The notes under the pieces are model-generated. The model did no database searches. It was not told the origin of the DNA and saw nothing but the letters and a program-made list of their open reading frames with translations. Shown here one piece after another: positions 17,905 through 28,318 of a stretch of 64,000 nt of DNA. This DNA is from Thalassotalea sp. Sam97 (GTDB lineage Bacteria; Pseudomonadota; Gammaproteobacteria; Enterobacterales; Alteromonadaceae), in NCBI RefSeq assembly GCF_041379765.1, contig NZ_CP166919.1, forward strand, positions 930,001-994,000, in the 5' to 3' direction. The stretch's first letter is position 1; each line of letters opens with the position of its first letter. Position numbers and translations under genes: made by a program.

Positions 17905-18522
17905 ATGAAAAATAAAACAAAAATATCTGCTTTATTGTTAACCACCCTGTTGTCGGGATGTATTACACCGCCTCCTGAGAATCCTGACAACCTATGTGAT
18001 ATTTTCCGCGAACATCACTCATGGTACGACGACGCACAAGATATGAATGAGCGCTGGGGTGTACCTATCCATGTGCCAATGAGTATGATGTATCAAGAAA
18101 GTTCATTTCGTGGCGATGCGCTACCACCGCGCGATTATTTATTAGGTTTTATTCCATGGGGGCGCGTCAGTAGTGCCTACGGTTTTGCTCAAGCGAAAAC
18201 CTTAACGTGGGATGATTATGTGCGCGAAACCGATAATAGCGGCGCAGATCGCGATGAGTTTGATGACGCAATCGATTTTATGGGCTGGTTTATTTATAAA
18301 ACCCACAAGGTAAATGGGGTGTCGAAGTGGGATGGTTATAATCAGTATTTAAACTACCACGAAGGTTGGGGTGGCTATAAACGCAAAACCTACCAGAAAA
18401 AAGCGTGGCTTACTAAAGTCGCTCGCAAAGTTGATAATCGAGCTAAAACCTACAGTAGCCAACTAAAAAGCTGTAAAGATGAATTAGACAGCAGTTGGTT
18501 GTGGCGAGCGTTGTTCTACTAG
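17905..18522 (+). CDS. Lipoprotein with SLT-type transglycosylase domain
   Basis: This 205-residue protein has a lipoprotein signal peptide ending in the lipobox LLSGC (C19). The mature part contains SMMYQESSFRGDA, in which E65-S-S-F matches the catalytic Glu region of soluble lytic transglycosylase (lysozyme-like) domains. A YGFAQAKTLTWDDY segment corresponds to the usual YGLxQ block. It probably cleaves or binds peptidoglycan from the outer membrane's inner leaflet. There is no strong Shine-Dalgarno before the ATG. It is flanked by a non-coding region upstream and a terminator downstream, so it is monocistronic. Confidence 0.82.
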   Translation: MKNKTKISALLLTTLLSGCITPPPENPDNLCDIFREHHSWYDDAQDMNERWGVPIHVPMSMMYQESSFRGDALPPRDYLLGFIPWGRVSSAYGFAQAKTLTWDDYVRETDNSGADRDEFDDAIDFMGWFIYKTHKVNGVSKWDGYNQYLNYHEGWGGYKRKTYQKKAWLTKVARKVDNRAKTYSSQLKSCKDELDSSWLWRALFY

Positions 18523-18648
18523 TTTGGGGGGTACTAATTAGCCTACATTTCATGTAGGTTATCGTTAGTTGCAAAGCCCTAAAAAGTGATTGATTTATAA
18601 CTCGTTATAGTTAACAACTCGAACTTATAAAAATCATCTTTTCCTACA

Positions 18649-18676
18649 AAAAACCCCGCTGAGCAGCGGGGTTTTT
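18649..18676. terminator. Bidirectional intrinsic terminator
   Basis: AAAAACCCCGCT / AGCGGGGTTTTT (18649-18660 / 18665-18676) with a GAGC loop lies between convergent genes; it has A and T runs on both sides, so it can serve both strands. Confidence 0.93.
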
Positions 18677-18715
18677 CACATTAAAGACTTATAAAGTCTA
18701 ACTTGTAGGCTTACA

Positions 18716-21700
18716 TTAACGTTTCTTTAAAAAGCGTCGAGTAATCGCTAGTGGCATTAAGAAAGCTAAGATCATCGAGCCTAAGCTGCCGCCAGAGTCT
18801 TTTTCTTGCTCAGGAGCCATAACTTTTAAGCTTACTTCGGATTTGGTTTCATGCTCACCATCAGTTACTGTAACAGAGAATGATAATACTTCATTTCTAG
18901 TAACATTTGGAGCTGTGAAGCTGATAGTTCCATCTTCGTGTTGAGAAATTGAAACAGATGTTCCACCGGTTTGCTCCCACACAATGCCATGATGCTTACT
19001 GTCATCTGTGATAGCTATTGTAAATTCAACTTGACTATCTGCATCAACACTGCTCGGTGCAGTCACTTCGACTGATGGTACTTGGTTGTCATTTAATATC
19101 GTAACAGGTACATCGAATGTAGATGAGTCAGTACCATCGGATACTTCAACAGTTAGAGTTACAACTGTTTCCTCTGATACATAGCTTGATGTAACATGGA
19201 CAGTAGAGCTATCTGCGTTATCTAAACCTAAAGGGTTAGAATCAACCGCAATAGTTTTATAGGTCAGGGTATCATTTTCGATATCAGTCGCTACAACATT
19301 TACTGTTGCTGTCTCACCTTCTGAGATCGTTATTGGATCAATAGCTGTGATGATTGGAGCATCATTAACTGAAGCTACATTAACTTCTACATTGCCTTCA
19401 TTACTGATTTCTACGCCATCTGTGACAGTGTAGCTAAAAGTATCTTGACCGAAGTAGTCTTTATTTGGCGTGTAAATAAGTTTGTTTTCATTAACACTCA
19501 CACTACCAAATTGAGGTTGGGTGATATTATCAATGGTTAATGGATCATTATCCACGTCAGACGCAATAACAACCATTGTACCGTTTGTATCCTCATCCAA
19601 ATTAAGCGCAGGTATCGTACCGATAACTGGTGCATCATTTACAGCAGTTACGTCTACATACACAATAGCTGTATTACTTACCATTTCACCATCTGTCACG
19701 GTGTAGGTAAAGCTATCCAGGCCATAATAGTCCTTATTTGGTGAGTAAGTTAGAGTATTACCGCTGAGTTTGACTGTACCATTGGCAGGTTGAGTGAATG
19801 ATTCAATATTTAAGTCATCACGGTTAGCATCAGTATCGTTTACCAATGGAGTGATATCTACAGCAACGTCTTCGTTTGTAATTGTAGAATCATCTGTTGC
19901 AACAGGAGCGAGGTTTGGAGCATATGGATTACTAGCAACAGCTACATTGTTAGCAAAATTCACTTCTTCCAAAACGGCGTCACTAATAGTTACAAATACT
20001 TTACCACCATCAATTGCAAAACTTTTCTGGTTAATCACACACTCAATATCGCTACTCGCTTGAGATGCTATGTTAGCCATTAATTGAGAAGATACTAATG
20101 TCTTTTCAGAAATAATCCCGTAGTAACAGTTGACTCGCGAAGAGTATGCATCAAAACGACCTATGTTCTCAATAGTTGCTGATAGCGTGATTGGTTCACC
20201 TTTATTACCTGATAAAGATGTTATTTGCAGACCGTTTGCTGAGACTTGAAGGTCTGGAGAACCACTCACAAAGTTACCACTAGGAGTACCATTAATTTCG
20301 TAGCTGTATGCACCAACTTCACCATTTTGAGTGATAGCTGCAATGGCAATCGAATAGGTTTCTCCATTAACGAGACCTGTAATCGTGTAAGGGGCACTGC
20401 TTTGGTCTACAACAACACTTTTGTATTCTCCTGTAATATCATTACGTAGGCGAATAACATAAGTCGTTATATTCGCTAAACTTGACGTGTCCCAATTTAC
20501 AGTAGCTGCACTGTTTAACCAATCAACAGACAGTCCCGTTGGAGCTTCTGGCACACTTAGGTTGTCGATGGCAATGCTTGTAGAGCTTGTTGCTCTCATC
20601 AGTATGCCGTCAGGGGATCGGACATCCATTGCTACATAGTATGTACCTGGAGCAACATTTGCTGGTACGTCTATTGTCTGGATATGTTGACCGTTAACGA
20701 AGTCTGCAACAGACAGTGAAATTACCGACTCTGGAGCACCTTCTAGGAACATCGAAAATTCAATTTCTGCATTTGCAGTTAAATCAGATAGCTCGAATTC
20801 CACATCAAAGCTTTGACCAGCAGAAGCTGAGCTTGGCAATGATGAAATCAAGGCTGTCGGAGTTGTTAATGGTTCAATAGACTGAACTTCAATATTATTT
20901 AAACTATCCGCATTCAGAATATTTACTTGGTAATCACCTTCTAAAGCGTTATTTAATACAAATGTCGCTTTATTTGAGCCGTTAGTAAAGTAAACGATAT
21001 CAGATGCGGTTGATGCTAAGTCTTCTATTTGTACTTCAAAATCGCTTCCAGACAACACTGTACCATCAGGAGCAGTCAATTGCATTTCAGGAATGCCACC
21101 TTGAGCACTCACGGTAATGAATAGACCTTCAACATCACTAGCAACTGCAATGTCGTAAGTAGAGTTTGCATTACGGGTACTCATTGGAGCAGAAGAAACA
21201 GCTGGTTTCGCTAAGCTCTTATTTTTTGCCAGTAAAGAAACATTAATATTGCTTGGATCTGAAAAATCAACTTTGGCACCAAGTGATAATGCAGCTATGT
21301 TTATATTTGCAAAGGTGTATGCGGTAAGCGCATCTTGTTTAGCATGGTCAACTTTTATTAAGGTCTCAGTAAGTGCACCGAGTAAAGCTGTACCACCAAC
21401 AATAGCGACAGAGTCAGGGAATGAAACTGTTACATTAGAGCGACTCAAGAACTGGGTATATGATGCACCAGACTGTGCGTTGAACAACGCTGAGCCAGTT
21501 AATATATCAGCAATATTTAAGTTTGCGTCAAGCAGCATTCCCTTTTGACCAGATGAAAGTAAGCCAGCTGTTAACTTCGTAGAGAATAGGTTGAAGTCGT
21601 CAAGCAGTGTTAGATCGCCAGAACCTACCCATGTGTTACCGCCATTGATAATAGAAACACCTAACGCACCTGATAAAATATCTTTGCCAATAATGTCTCC

Positions 21701-24538
21701 AGCTAATGCCATGCCACCTGCAGCATCTGAAAAATAGCCATGCACAGAGCCTGAAATCGCGTGTTCAGGTAGACGCTGCCACTCAAGAGATGTATTTGAA
21801 TGTGCAACAACAAAACCTGTGGTACCAAGAGGTAGTTTTAGAGCATTATTAAATGAAGATTTCTTTAAATCAGTATAAACAAATGAGAATTTTTCTAATT
21901 CAACAGGGGATAAAGCGAAGTCTACGTCTAATCCATATTGTGCTTGATTCCATGAGAGAGAACCTGCCGCGCCAACACCTGGTTGTAATAGATCAAACTT
22001 TACAGTATCGATTTGTGTTGATAAACCACTCTTACCAAAGCGGCCGATACGAATCGAGTTATCTGGTAGCGTATTTTGTAGATCTAAAGATATTTCAGCG
22101 CTAGAGTCGCCATTCAATTGAGAAAGTTTAATATCACCTAATGACACCGCGTTAATGATTTTACCATGCTCGCCAGAGAAGTCAGTATACAAAGGTAAAT
22201 CGACAGACGTTGTAATGTATACCGCATCATGGTCTAAAGTGATCTTATCTCCGATGAACTCAACACCATTGAATAAGTAATCAATAGGATTGATAAATGA
22301 TAACGTTGTGCCAGAACTGTCGGCAGATAAATTGAATGAGGTGTAACCTAATGCTACATCTTTAACGTTCGAGTTATCTAGTAACATGTTAACTGCACGT
22401 AATCGCCCCGGTCCTAAAGAAGACACAGTTTCATTAACCGTATCCAACACAAGACTTCCTGAAAAAGCAAGAACCTTCTCACCTGAATCAAGTCCAAACT
22501 GAACGTTACCGCTGGCAGTACCTGCAGTTTGGTCACTATTCATAGTAATACGGTCAGCACAAACTTCGACAGTACCTACAGAGCTACATTGCGATGGAGT
22601 ATCGGTATTATTTACAGATATAACGTAAGGATTATCAATACTTCCAAGGTATGTTTCACTACCAAAATCATCAATAGCAACTAGGAAATATTCGACACCA
22701 TTGCTTGTTACGGCTTCTTGCGGAATTATTCCTGTATAATTTACCTGGCTTTGATTTACCATTGTTTCTACTTCGGTAAATACAGGCGAGCCGACTTCAC
22801 GATAATATAATTTGATTACAGTTACTTCATTTGACGCGTCTTCCGCAAAAGCGTCGATCTGAATATCTGAACTAAGTTCAGCTTCTTTTACTGGAGTGTG
22901 TGTGAATACCGGAGGCACATTTGGTAAAACGGTAACAACATAAGGAGCTGATTGCGGGTCAATTGAAGGGAGAGTCTTAATCCCGTTATCTGTTATAGCA
23001 CTTAGATAAAACTCTACAGCACCTTCGTCTACAATATGCGAAGGTATATCAGCTGTCCAGTAACCAGCTTGTTGGTTCGTCATATCAACTAAAGTGAAAT
23101 AGCTTTGCGAGCTATGTTTGTAGCCCAATCTTACCGAAGAAACAGGTACTTCAGATATAACAGAAACACCAATTGGTAATTCTTTAGATGGCAATTGTCC
23201 GCGTGATAATAAATCTGAGGTAGCGCTATCTAGAGTTAACTCTACAGGAATAGTTGGTGTGTAGCGTAGTTCAAATGTCTCAGTAATATTGTTGTTGTTG
23301 GCATCGAGTGCATCAACGGTAAAGTCAATAACACGTTCCACACCGTCAAAGTTGGAATTGTCAGATTCATACTGTGTAATGTAACGAGATGAAAGATCTG
23401 CGCCAATCTCGGTAAGGATCGATGAAAAATCGCTTCTAATATTAAATACTTTACCTGATACTGCTGCAGCGATACGGTCATATTCGTCATGACCAGCGGT
23501 TAGGCCGTAAAATAAAACATTATTATCAACCAATGTATTGGTTAGAGTGCTTTCGTCGACCAATCCAATGTCATTATCTTCATCGGTGACTAAAATGATC
23601 ACTTTTTGAGTGTTTGGGCGCCAAAGAGTTTCTTTTGCTGCTAGGCTTAAGGCATCGAAAGCCTGTTCGCGATAACCATCGAATTTCATGTTGTCGATGT
23701 CGGCTTGTAAATCTGTAGCGTTGTCACTTAATGCGCCATTGTGTAATAAGGTGCCGCCTGGCGAGCTAAATGAGTAATATCCACCGTCACCACCGTACGG
23801 TAATAGACCTATTCTGTAATCAAAGTTTTCGTCAGTTAAGCCTTGTACAAAAGCTGTAATGTTTGCGCGAACTTGTGCTGCTTCATCACCCAAGCTCCCC
23901 GAGTCATCGTGTACAAAAACAATATCTACAATTTTTTTTGTAGAGCTCGCTGAAGGCTGAACAAAACGAGTAATAGTTTCAAAGCGTCCATCTTCTTCAA
24001 TTGTAATACCACTTTTGTCAATCAAAGGTAATTGGGTATTTGTACCATCAAAGTTTAAACCATCATAAACCAGATCTGAGGTGATAGTTATTTGTGGAAA
24101 TTGATTTGAGTCAACATTGAAAGCACTATCCCAAAGCGTGCTATTCATTGGAGTCTGCTTAATTGATAGTGTAGCAGGGGTTTGACGAGAGCCTTTAAAT
24201 TGAGTTCCAGAGGAAAGAGATGCCTGCTCTTCGGTTAAACTGTGCACAGTGCCAGAGGTTAAATCTTTAGCTTGTAAAGTGATATCGTATTTTTTACTAA
24301 GTTCAGCATTGATACGGACAAACTTACTTGATTGCCAGTTTGACGTTATTGATTCACCTGTTGCCAGATCTTTTAAAACAACTCGGTATTGGTATGCGTC
24401 GTCGTTAGAAGTTGTTGGAGATACAATAAACTGGTTATTGTCTGAGTTAACCTGGATATCGATAACATTTGCTAATGACGCAGTTGGAACTGATGTTAGA
24501 AGAGTAGCTATCAAGCCACTGAGATATTTTTTTTTCAT
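18716..24538 (-). CDS. Giant secreted VWA / Ig-like repeat protein with GlyGly-CTERM tail
   Basis: The 1940-residue product starts at ATG 24538, which has AGGA 5 nt upstream; an in-frame GTG at 24553 overlaps that box. Domains in order: signal peptide (about 1-24, TASLA cleavage); a von Willebrand factor A domain near 200-385 with MIDAS residues DDSGS (211-215) and VTDEDND; Ig-like modules; a long central region of no known fold; a fibronectin III-like module (PTGLSVDWLNSAATVNWD). Two cadherin/Ig-like repeats follow, sharing LTYSPNKDYYGLDSFTYTVTDG-like blocks, and further Ig-like modules. The tail is SGGSLG, a hydrophobic helix and RRFLKKR, the GlyGly-CTERM signal processed by rhombosortase. 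It is likely exported by type II secretion and held at the surface; an adhesive role is inferred. Confidence 0.9.
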   Translation of the reverse strand: MKKKYLSGLIATLLTSVPTASLANVIDIQVNSDNNQFIVSPTTSNDDAYQYRVVLKDLATGESITSNWQSSKFVRINAELSKKYDITLQAKDLTSGTVHSLTEEQASLSSGTQFKGSRQTPATLSIKQTPMNSTLWDSAFNVDSNQFPQITITSDLVYDGLNFDGTNTQLPLIDKSGITIEEDGRFETITRFVQPSASSTKKIVDIVFVHDDSGSLGDEAAQVRANITAFVQGLTDENFDYRIGLLPYGGDGGYYSFSSPGGTLLHNGALSDNATDLQADIDNMKFDGYREQAFDALSLAAKETLWRPNTQKVIILVTDEDNDIGLVDESTLTNTLVDNNVLFYGLTAGHDEYDRIAAAVSGKVFNIRSDFSSILTEIGADLSSRYITQYESDNSNFDGVERVIDFTVDALDANNNNITETFELRYTPTIPVELTLDSATSDLLSRGQLPSKELPIGVSVISEVPVSSVRLGYKHSSQSYFTLVDMTNQQAGYWTADIPSHIVDEGAVEFYLSAITDNGIKTLPSIDPQSAPYVVTVLPNVPPVFTHTPVKEAELSSDIQIDAFAEDASNEVTVIKLYYREVGSPVFTEVETMVNQSQVNYTGIIPQEAVTSNGVEYFLVAIDDFGSETYLGSIDNPYVISVNNTDTPSQCSSVGTVEVCADRITMNSDQTAGTASGNVQFGLDSGEKVLAFSGSLVLDTVNETVSSLGPGRLRAVNMLLDNSNVKDVALGYTSFNLSADSSGTTLSFINPIDYLFNGVEFIGDKITLDHDAVYITTSVDLPLYTDFSGEHGKIINAVSLGDIKLSQLNGDSSAEISLDLQNTLPDNSIRIGRFGKSGLSTQIDTVKFDLLQPGVGAAGSLSWNQAQYGLDVDFALSPVELEKFSFVYTDLKKSSFNNALKLPLGTTGFVVAHSNTSLEWQRLPEHAISGSVHGYFSDAAGGMALAGDIIGKDILSGALGVSIINGGNTWVGSGDLTLLDDFNLFSTKLTAGLLSSGQKGMLLDANLNIADILTGSALFNAQSGASYTQFLSRSNVTVSFPDSVAIVGGTALLGALTETLIKVDHAKQDALTAYTFANINIAALSLGAKVDFSDPSNINVSLLAKNKSLAKPAVSSAPMSTRNANSTYDIAVASDVEGLFITVSAQGGIPEMQLTAPDGTVLSGSDFEVQIEDLASTASDIVYFTNGSNKATFVLNNALEGDYQVNILNADSLNNIEVQSIEPLTTPTALISSLPSSASAGQSFDVEFELSDLTANAEIEFSMFLEGAPESVISLSVADFVNGQHIQTIDVPANVAPGTYYVAMDVRSPDGILMRATSSTSIAIDNLSVPEAPTGLSVDWLNSAATVNWDTSSLANITTYVIRLRNDITGEYKSVVVDQSSAPYTITGLVNGETYSIAIAAITQNGEVGAYSYEINGTPSGNFVSGSPDLQVSANGLQITSLSGNKGEPITLSATIENIGRFDAYSSRVNCYYGIISEKTLVSSQLMANIASQASSDIECVINQKSFAIDGGKVFVTISDAVLEEVNFANNVAVASNPYAPNLAPVATDDSTITNEDVAVDITPLVNDTDANRDDLNIESFTQPANGTVKLSGNTLTYSPNKDYYGLDSFTYTVTDGEMVSNTAIVYVDVTAVNDAPVIGTIPALNLDEDTNGTMVVIASDVDNDPLTIDNITQPQFGSVSVNENKLIYTPNKDYFGQDTFSYTVTDGVEISNEGNVEVNVASVNDAPIITAIDPITISEGETATVNVVATDIENDTLTYKTIAVDSNPLGLDNADSSTVHVTSSYVSEETVVTLTVEVSDGTDSSTFDVPVTILNDNQVPSVEVTAPSSVDADSQVEFTIAITDDSKHHGIVWEQTGGTSVSISQHEDGTISFTAPNVTRNEVLSFSVTVTDGEHETKSEVSLKVMAPEQEKDSGGSLGSMILAFLMPLAITRRFLKKR

Positions 24539-24839
24539 GTGATTCCTATTCACTTATTTTATTGAAGTAAAACTTATGAATAGGTGTTCACTAAAATTTT
24601 AGTATTTAACTATCCATAGCCCTACATCAATCAGATGAAGCGGAAAATTCTAATGAAATGAAGAGAAAAGTCAATAAGGTATCTAGGCTTGAACACCGGA
24701 AAAATATAGTTTTAAGTAACCTGTTTGGACTATGCTGCACTAGACACTCAGTGAACGAGAATATGTAAGTTACTATGGCCTGCATATTAACAATATGCCA
24801 GTCGTTTGATGGACTAGCATATTAGTCTGTTATCCGTAT
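24539..24839. other. Intergenic region between the giant surface-protein gene and yfjD
   Basis: These 301 bases contain the promoter of the giant surface-protein gene. Small inverted repeats GCATATT/AATATGC and GACTA/TAGTC lie near 24778-24825, but neither has a T run for a clear terminator. No other feature is visible. Confidence 0.4.
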
Positions 24840-26114
24840 TTATTCCGCTTGAAAATATTCAGGCATAATGCGCACAGTTTTCACCATGTTATCGGTTACA
24901 TCGATGATTTCCATCGGGTAACCGGCGATACGCATACTGATATTAGGCTCAGGAATTTCTTCTAGGTATTCCAGTATTAAACCGTTCATGGTTTTTGGCC
25001 CATCGGTTGGTAAATGCCAGTCCATTTCTTTATTTATATCGCGAACGTTTGCGCTACCTTCTACGAGATAACTACCATCAGGTTGCTTGTGTACTTCGTC
25101 ACTTGGTGCAGGCTCCATGGTGGTGGTAAAGTCGCCGACGATCTCTTCCAGAATATCTTCAAGAGTAACCAAGCCTTGAATATCGCCATATTCATCAACC
25201 ACAAGACCTAAACGTTCTTTGGCGTGCTGGAATTTTAGTAATTGCACGTTAAGTTGAGTCGCTTCAGGAATAAAGTAAATTTCGCGAACAGCACGTAATA
25301 GGGTGGCTTTGGTGAACTGACTTTTTGATAAAATATTGACCACATCGCGCATATGTACGTAACCGACCACGTCATCAATGCTATCGCGATATAAAATAAT
25401 GCGCGTGTGGTTAGCTTGTGTTAGCTGCTTTTGGATGAGTTTCCAGTCATCATTTATGTCAATGCCTTGGATTTCGTTACGTGGGATCATGATGTCTTCC
25501 ACAGTAACTTTCTCTAAATCCAATATACCAACCAACATGGTTTGATCTTTTTCTGGTAACAACGCGGTACTTTCATTTACCACAGTGCGCAGCTCTTCCG
25601 AGCTTAAACTGTGTTGTTCGCGGTCGTGTTGGTTAACGCGCAATAAAATTAAAATACCATTGGTGATCCAGTTTAAGGCGACGACGACCGGTAAAAATAA
25701 TTTTTGTAAGATATTGAGAATAATCGAGCTTGGAAAGGCAACGCGTTCAGGGTGTAACGCCGCTAGGGTTTTAGGGGTTACTTCGGCAAACACCAAAATC
25801 ACAAAGGTTAAAATTAAACCAGCAGCAAATGGACCAGCTTCACCTTCAATCAGGCGAGCGCCAATAATACCGGCAATAATGGAAGCAAATACATTGACTA
25901 AGTTATTGCCAATTAAAATTAAACCAATAAGGCGGTCAGGTCGGTCTAGTAACTTGCTAACGCGTTTCGCACCTTTGTGGCCGTTGTTTTCCATATGACG
26001 CAGACGATATCGGTTTAACGACATCATGCCAGTCTCTGAGCCTGAAAAATACGCGGAAATAAGAATAAGGATTGCAAGTATGGTGAGTAGCATACTCGTC
26101 GATATGTCGTCCAA
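24840..26114 (-). CDS. yfjD: HlyC/CorC (CNNM) family transporter, YfjD/CorB-like
   Basis: The 424-residue protein has an N-terminal DUF21 membrane domain of about four helices, with FSGSETGMMSLNRYRLRHM and IGNNLVNVFASI. Two CBS domains follow (about 200-330), and then a CorC_HlyC C-terminal domain. Relatives bind magnesium-ATP through the CBS pair and are linked to Mg2+ and Co2+ efflux. In enterics yfjD and ypjD lie beside ffh, as here. It is transcribed with ypjD, 53 nt upstream. Confidence 0.93.
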   Translation of the reverse strand: MDDISTSMLLTILAILILISAYFSGSETGMMSLNRYRLRHMENNGHKGAKRVSKLLDRPDRLIGLILIGNNLVNVFASIIAGIIGARLIEGEAGPFAAGLILTFVILVFAEVTPKTLAALHPERVAFPSSIILNILQKLFLPVVVALNWITNGILILLRVNQHDREQHSLSSEELRTVVNESTALLPEKDQTMLVGILDLEKVTVEDIMIPRNEIQGIDINDDWKLIQKQLTQANHTRIILYRDSIDDVVGYVHMRDVVNILSKSQFTKATLLRAVREIYFIPEATQLNVQLLKFQHAKERLGLVVDEYGDIQGLVTLEDILEEIVGDFTTTMEPAPSDEVHKQPDGSYLVEGSANVRDINKEMDWHLPTDGPKTMNGLILEYLEEIPEPNISMRIAGYPMEIIDVTDNMVKTVRIMPEYFQAE

Positions 26115-26167
26115 GCAGGGGTCCTTTTACAGTCAAACGTTGCTAATGTGTATATATACCTTAATTA

Positions 26168-26968
26168 CTAAGATAAGAGAACTTCTTTTACAAATCGGCT
26201 ACCAAAGTATGACAGCGTTAAAATGCCTGTGGCAAGCACCGATAGCACCATAACTCGATGTCCACGCCAGCCTAATCGATAATGACCAAATAAAATGGTT
26301 AGGTACATAACCAACGCGAGAACCGATAATACGGTTTTATGGATATTCTCTTTAGCAAAGAAATTATCGATAAACATCATGCCAATAAGTTGTGATGTTA
26401 GCAAACACACGGTGCCAGACATCATTATGGCAAATAATTGTTGCTCTACCTGCATTAAGGGTGGCAAGTGACTTACTGCGGTCAAGTTCTTCGATTTTAA
26501 TTTGTAGTTAATGTAGTTCACTTGAAATGAGTACAGTGTGGCAATCACTAGGATACCGTAGGCAAGCAATGCAAAGGTAATGTGAGATACTAACGCAAAG
26601 CTTGAATTATCAATCATCACATGTTGGTTTTTAGGGATAAACCAAAACAGCGCGATTAACGCAGCAGTGAAGCTATATACAACCGGTAGAATAAAGTGAC
26701 TACGATATTTTAAGGCAATGGTCGTAACCGCAGCAGAGATCATTGATGCAACCAAAAGCACCACGTTGGGAAGGCTGAAATCAACCCGTTCAAAAAAGTA
26801 TAGACTGTTGGTTAGCAAAAGAATGTGGCAGATAACCGCCAATGTACCCAAGCTAAGGTAGACTTTAGGGTTTGGTCCGTGTGGGTCTAACAACTTCATT
26901 GATATTGCTAATGTTGCAGCAATATATAACACCACAGAAAGTAACGAAAAAACGTCTACCATGTCCAA
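26168..26968 (-). CDS. ypjD: Inner membrane protein YpjD (cytochrome c assembly-like)
   Basis: This 266-residue polytopic protein has about eight hydrophobic segments and a CcmF/CcsA-type core. The conserved piece is SSFALVSHITFALLAYGILVIATLYSFQ, with the central His as in cytochrome c assembly proteins. Function is unproven; the gene is always near ffh and yfjD in gammaproteobacteria. The start is probably TTG at 26968, because GGAG lies exactly 7 nt upstream. The in-frame ATG at 26962 would be 13 nt from it. Confidence 0.88.
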   Translation of the reverse strand: MDMVDVFSLLSVVLYIAATLAISMKLLDPHGPNPKVYLSLGTLAVICHILLLTNSLYFFERVDFSLPNVVLLVASMISAAVTTIALKYRSHFILPVVYSFTAALIALFWFIPKNQHVMIDNSSFALVSHITFALLAYGILVIATLYSFQVNYINYKLKSKNLTAVSHLPPLMQVEQQLFAIMMSGTVCLLTSQLIGMMFIDNFFAKENIHKTVLSVLALVMYLTILFGHYRLGWRGHRVMVLSVLATGILTLSYFGSRFVKEVLLS

Positions 26969-27036
26969 TTATCAACTCCTTTAGTGCTTGGTTTTATTGT
27001 AATTTCTCGATAGTAACAAACTTTCATAGGGTACCG

Positions 27037-28104
27037 CTATGGTTTTATTAGGAGGTTGCGTAACGGCTTAATCGTACAGGTGATTAATATGGCCGAGCAT
27101 AAATAGGCAAACCAGCCAGGTAATATTTCATGTGAATGACTCATTTGCTCAATAATATCAATGTTGTAGAACGCCAATAAATAGTCTAGCAAGTAACCAA
27201 AGGCAATTGCAGAGACAATCAAGCCAATAAGATAGCGCACGAGTACACTTGTACCCATTTCGGTTTTAATTACGCCAAGGGTCGAAATATTGGTGGCAGG
27301 GCCTGCCATCATAAATACCAGTGCGGTACCAGGCGATATGCCAGATAAGATAAAACCAGCGGCTATCGGGGTTGATGCGGTAGCACAAATATACATAGGA
27401 ATGGCGATAGCAATCATCACCAACATAGCGGTTAAACCACTACCGTATTGCAATAGAAACTCGTTAGGTACAAAAGTACGAATACAGGTCGCGAACACAA
27501 GCCCTAGAGCCAGCCACTTAACTAAGTCATCGATAAGTTGTGTAAACGCGTAACGAACCCCGGTTATAAACTTACGCCATGAGCTATTTTTTGCAGGCAG
27601 CTTGCTGCTACAACATGACGCTTTAGGGGGCGTTTGCTCTACGGCTTTTTTCGATGCACAGCACGACGTTATCTCATCTTTTTCGCTAGCGTCGAATTGC
27701 TTGTCAGTACTTACTAATAGGCCGGTCATTATCGCCGAAGTGATTGCCGCTATTGGTCGGTAGATGGCCATCACCGGGCCTAATAACGCATAAGAAACCG
27801 ATATAGAATCAACGCCTGTTTCCGGTGTGGCAACTAAAAATGAAGAGGTTGCCGGTGATGATGCGCCAGAGCGTTTTAATTGGGTTGCCACCGGAATGAC
27901 ACCGCATGAACACAGTGGCAGTGGGGCACCAATAAATGCCGCTTTCACTATGGCCAATTTACCTTGCCCTAAATGTTTACTTAAGATTTGACTGGGAACA
28001 ACGGCTTTCATGCTCCCCGCTATTAGCAAACCAAATAATAACCAAGGGCTGGCTTCGTTAAGTAAATCGACCAAGTTATTGAAAAACAGACTTATGGTAT
28101 CCAT
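27037..28104 (-). CDS. Permease, SO_0444 family Cu/Zn efflux transporter
   Basis: This is a DUF318-type permease of 355 residues with about eight membrane segments. Hallmarks are FIGAPLPLCSCGVIPVA, then SPATSSFLVATPETGVDS, and in the second half ASTPIAAGFILSGISPGTAL and FMMAGPATNIS. The central soluble loop carries two Cys pairs (TSCCAS and ASCCSS) that could bind a thiophilic metal. Relatives are reported to export copper and zinc. The ATG at 28104 (MDTISLFFNNLVDLL) fits the family start; an in-frame ATG at 28128 is possible. Neither has a good Shine-Dalgarno. It diverges from ffh. Confidence 0.85.
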   Translation of the reverse strand: MDTISLFFNNLVDLLNEASPWLLFGLLIAGSMKAVVPSQILSKHLGQGKLAIVKAAFIGAPLPLCSCGVIPVATQLKRSGASSPATSSFLVATPETGVDSISVSYALLGPVMAIYRPIAAITSAIMTGLLVSTDKQFDASEKDEITSCCASKKAVEQTPPKASCCSSKLPAKNSSWRKFITGVRYAFTQLIDDLVKWLALGLVFATCIRTFVPNEFLLQYGSGLTAMLVMIAIAIPMYICATASTPIAAGFILSGISPGTALVFMMAGPATNISTLGVIKTEMGTSVLVRYLIGLIVSAIAFGYLLDYLLAFYNIDIIEQMSHSHEILPGWFAYLCSAILITCTIKPLRNLLIKP

Positions 28105-28318
28105 ATAAAGCACACAACGACTATGCATAAACTGTAGCCATTGTATCCTACCTATGTGAGGGGATAAAGCGGTGACATGGTCGCAATAATAACTTAATTG
28201 AATAAATAATCCGGTTGCTGATGATTTAAGCCTTTCGCTTATAGCTTATGGCGGTATAATGGGGTCAGCTTAGAAATGATATAATCGTCACAAGACGGCT
28301 TTATAGCAGAATATACTT

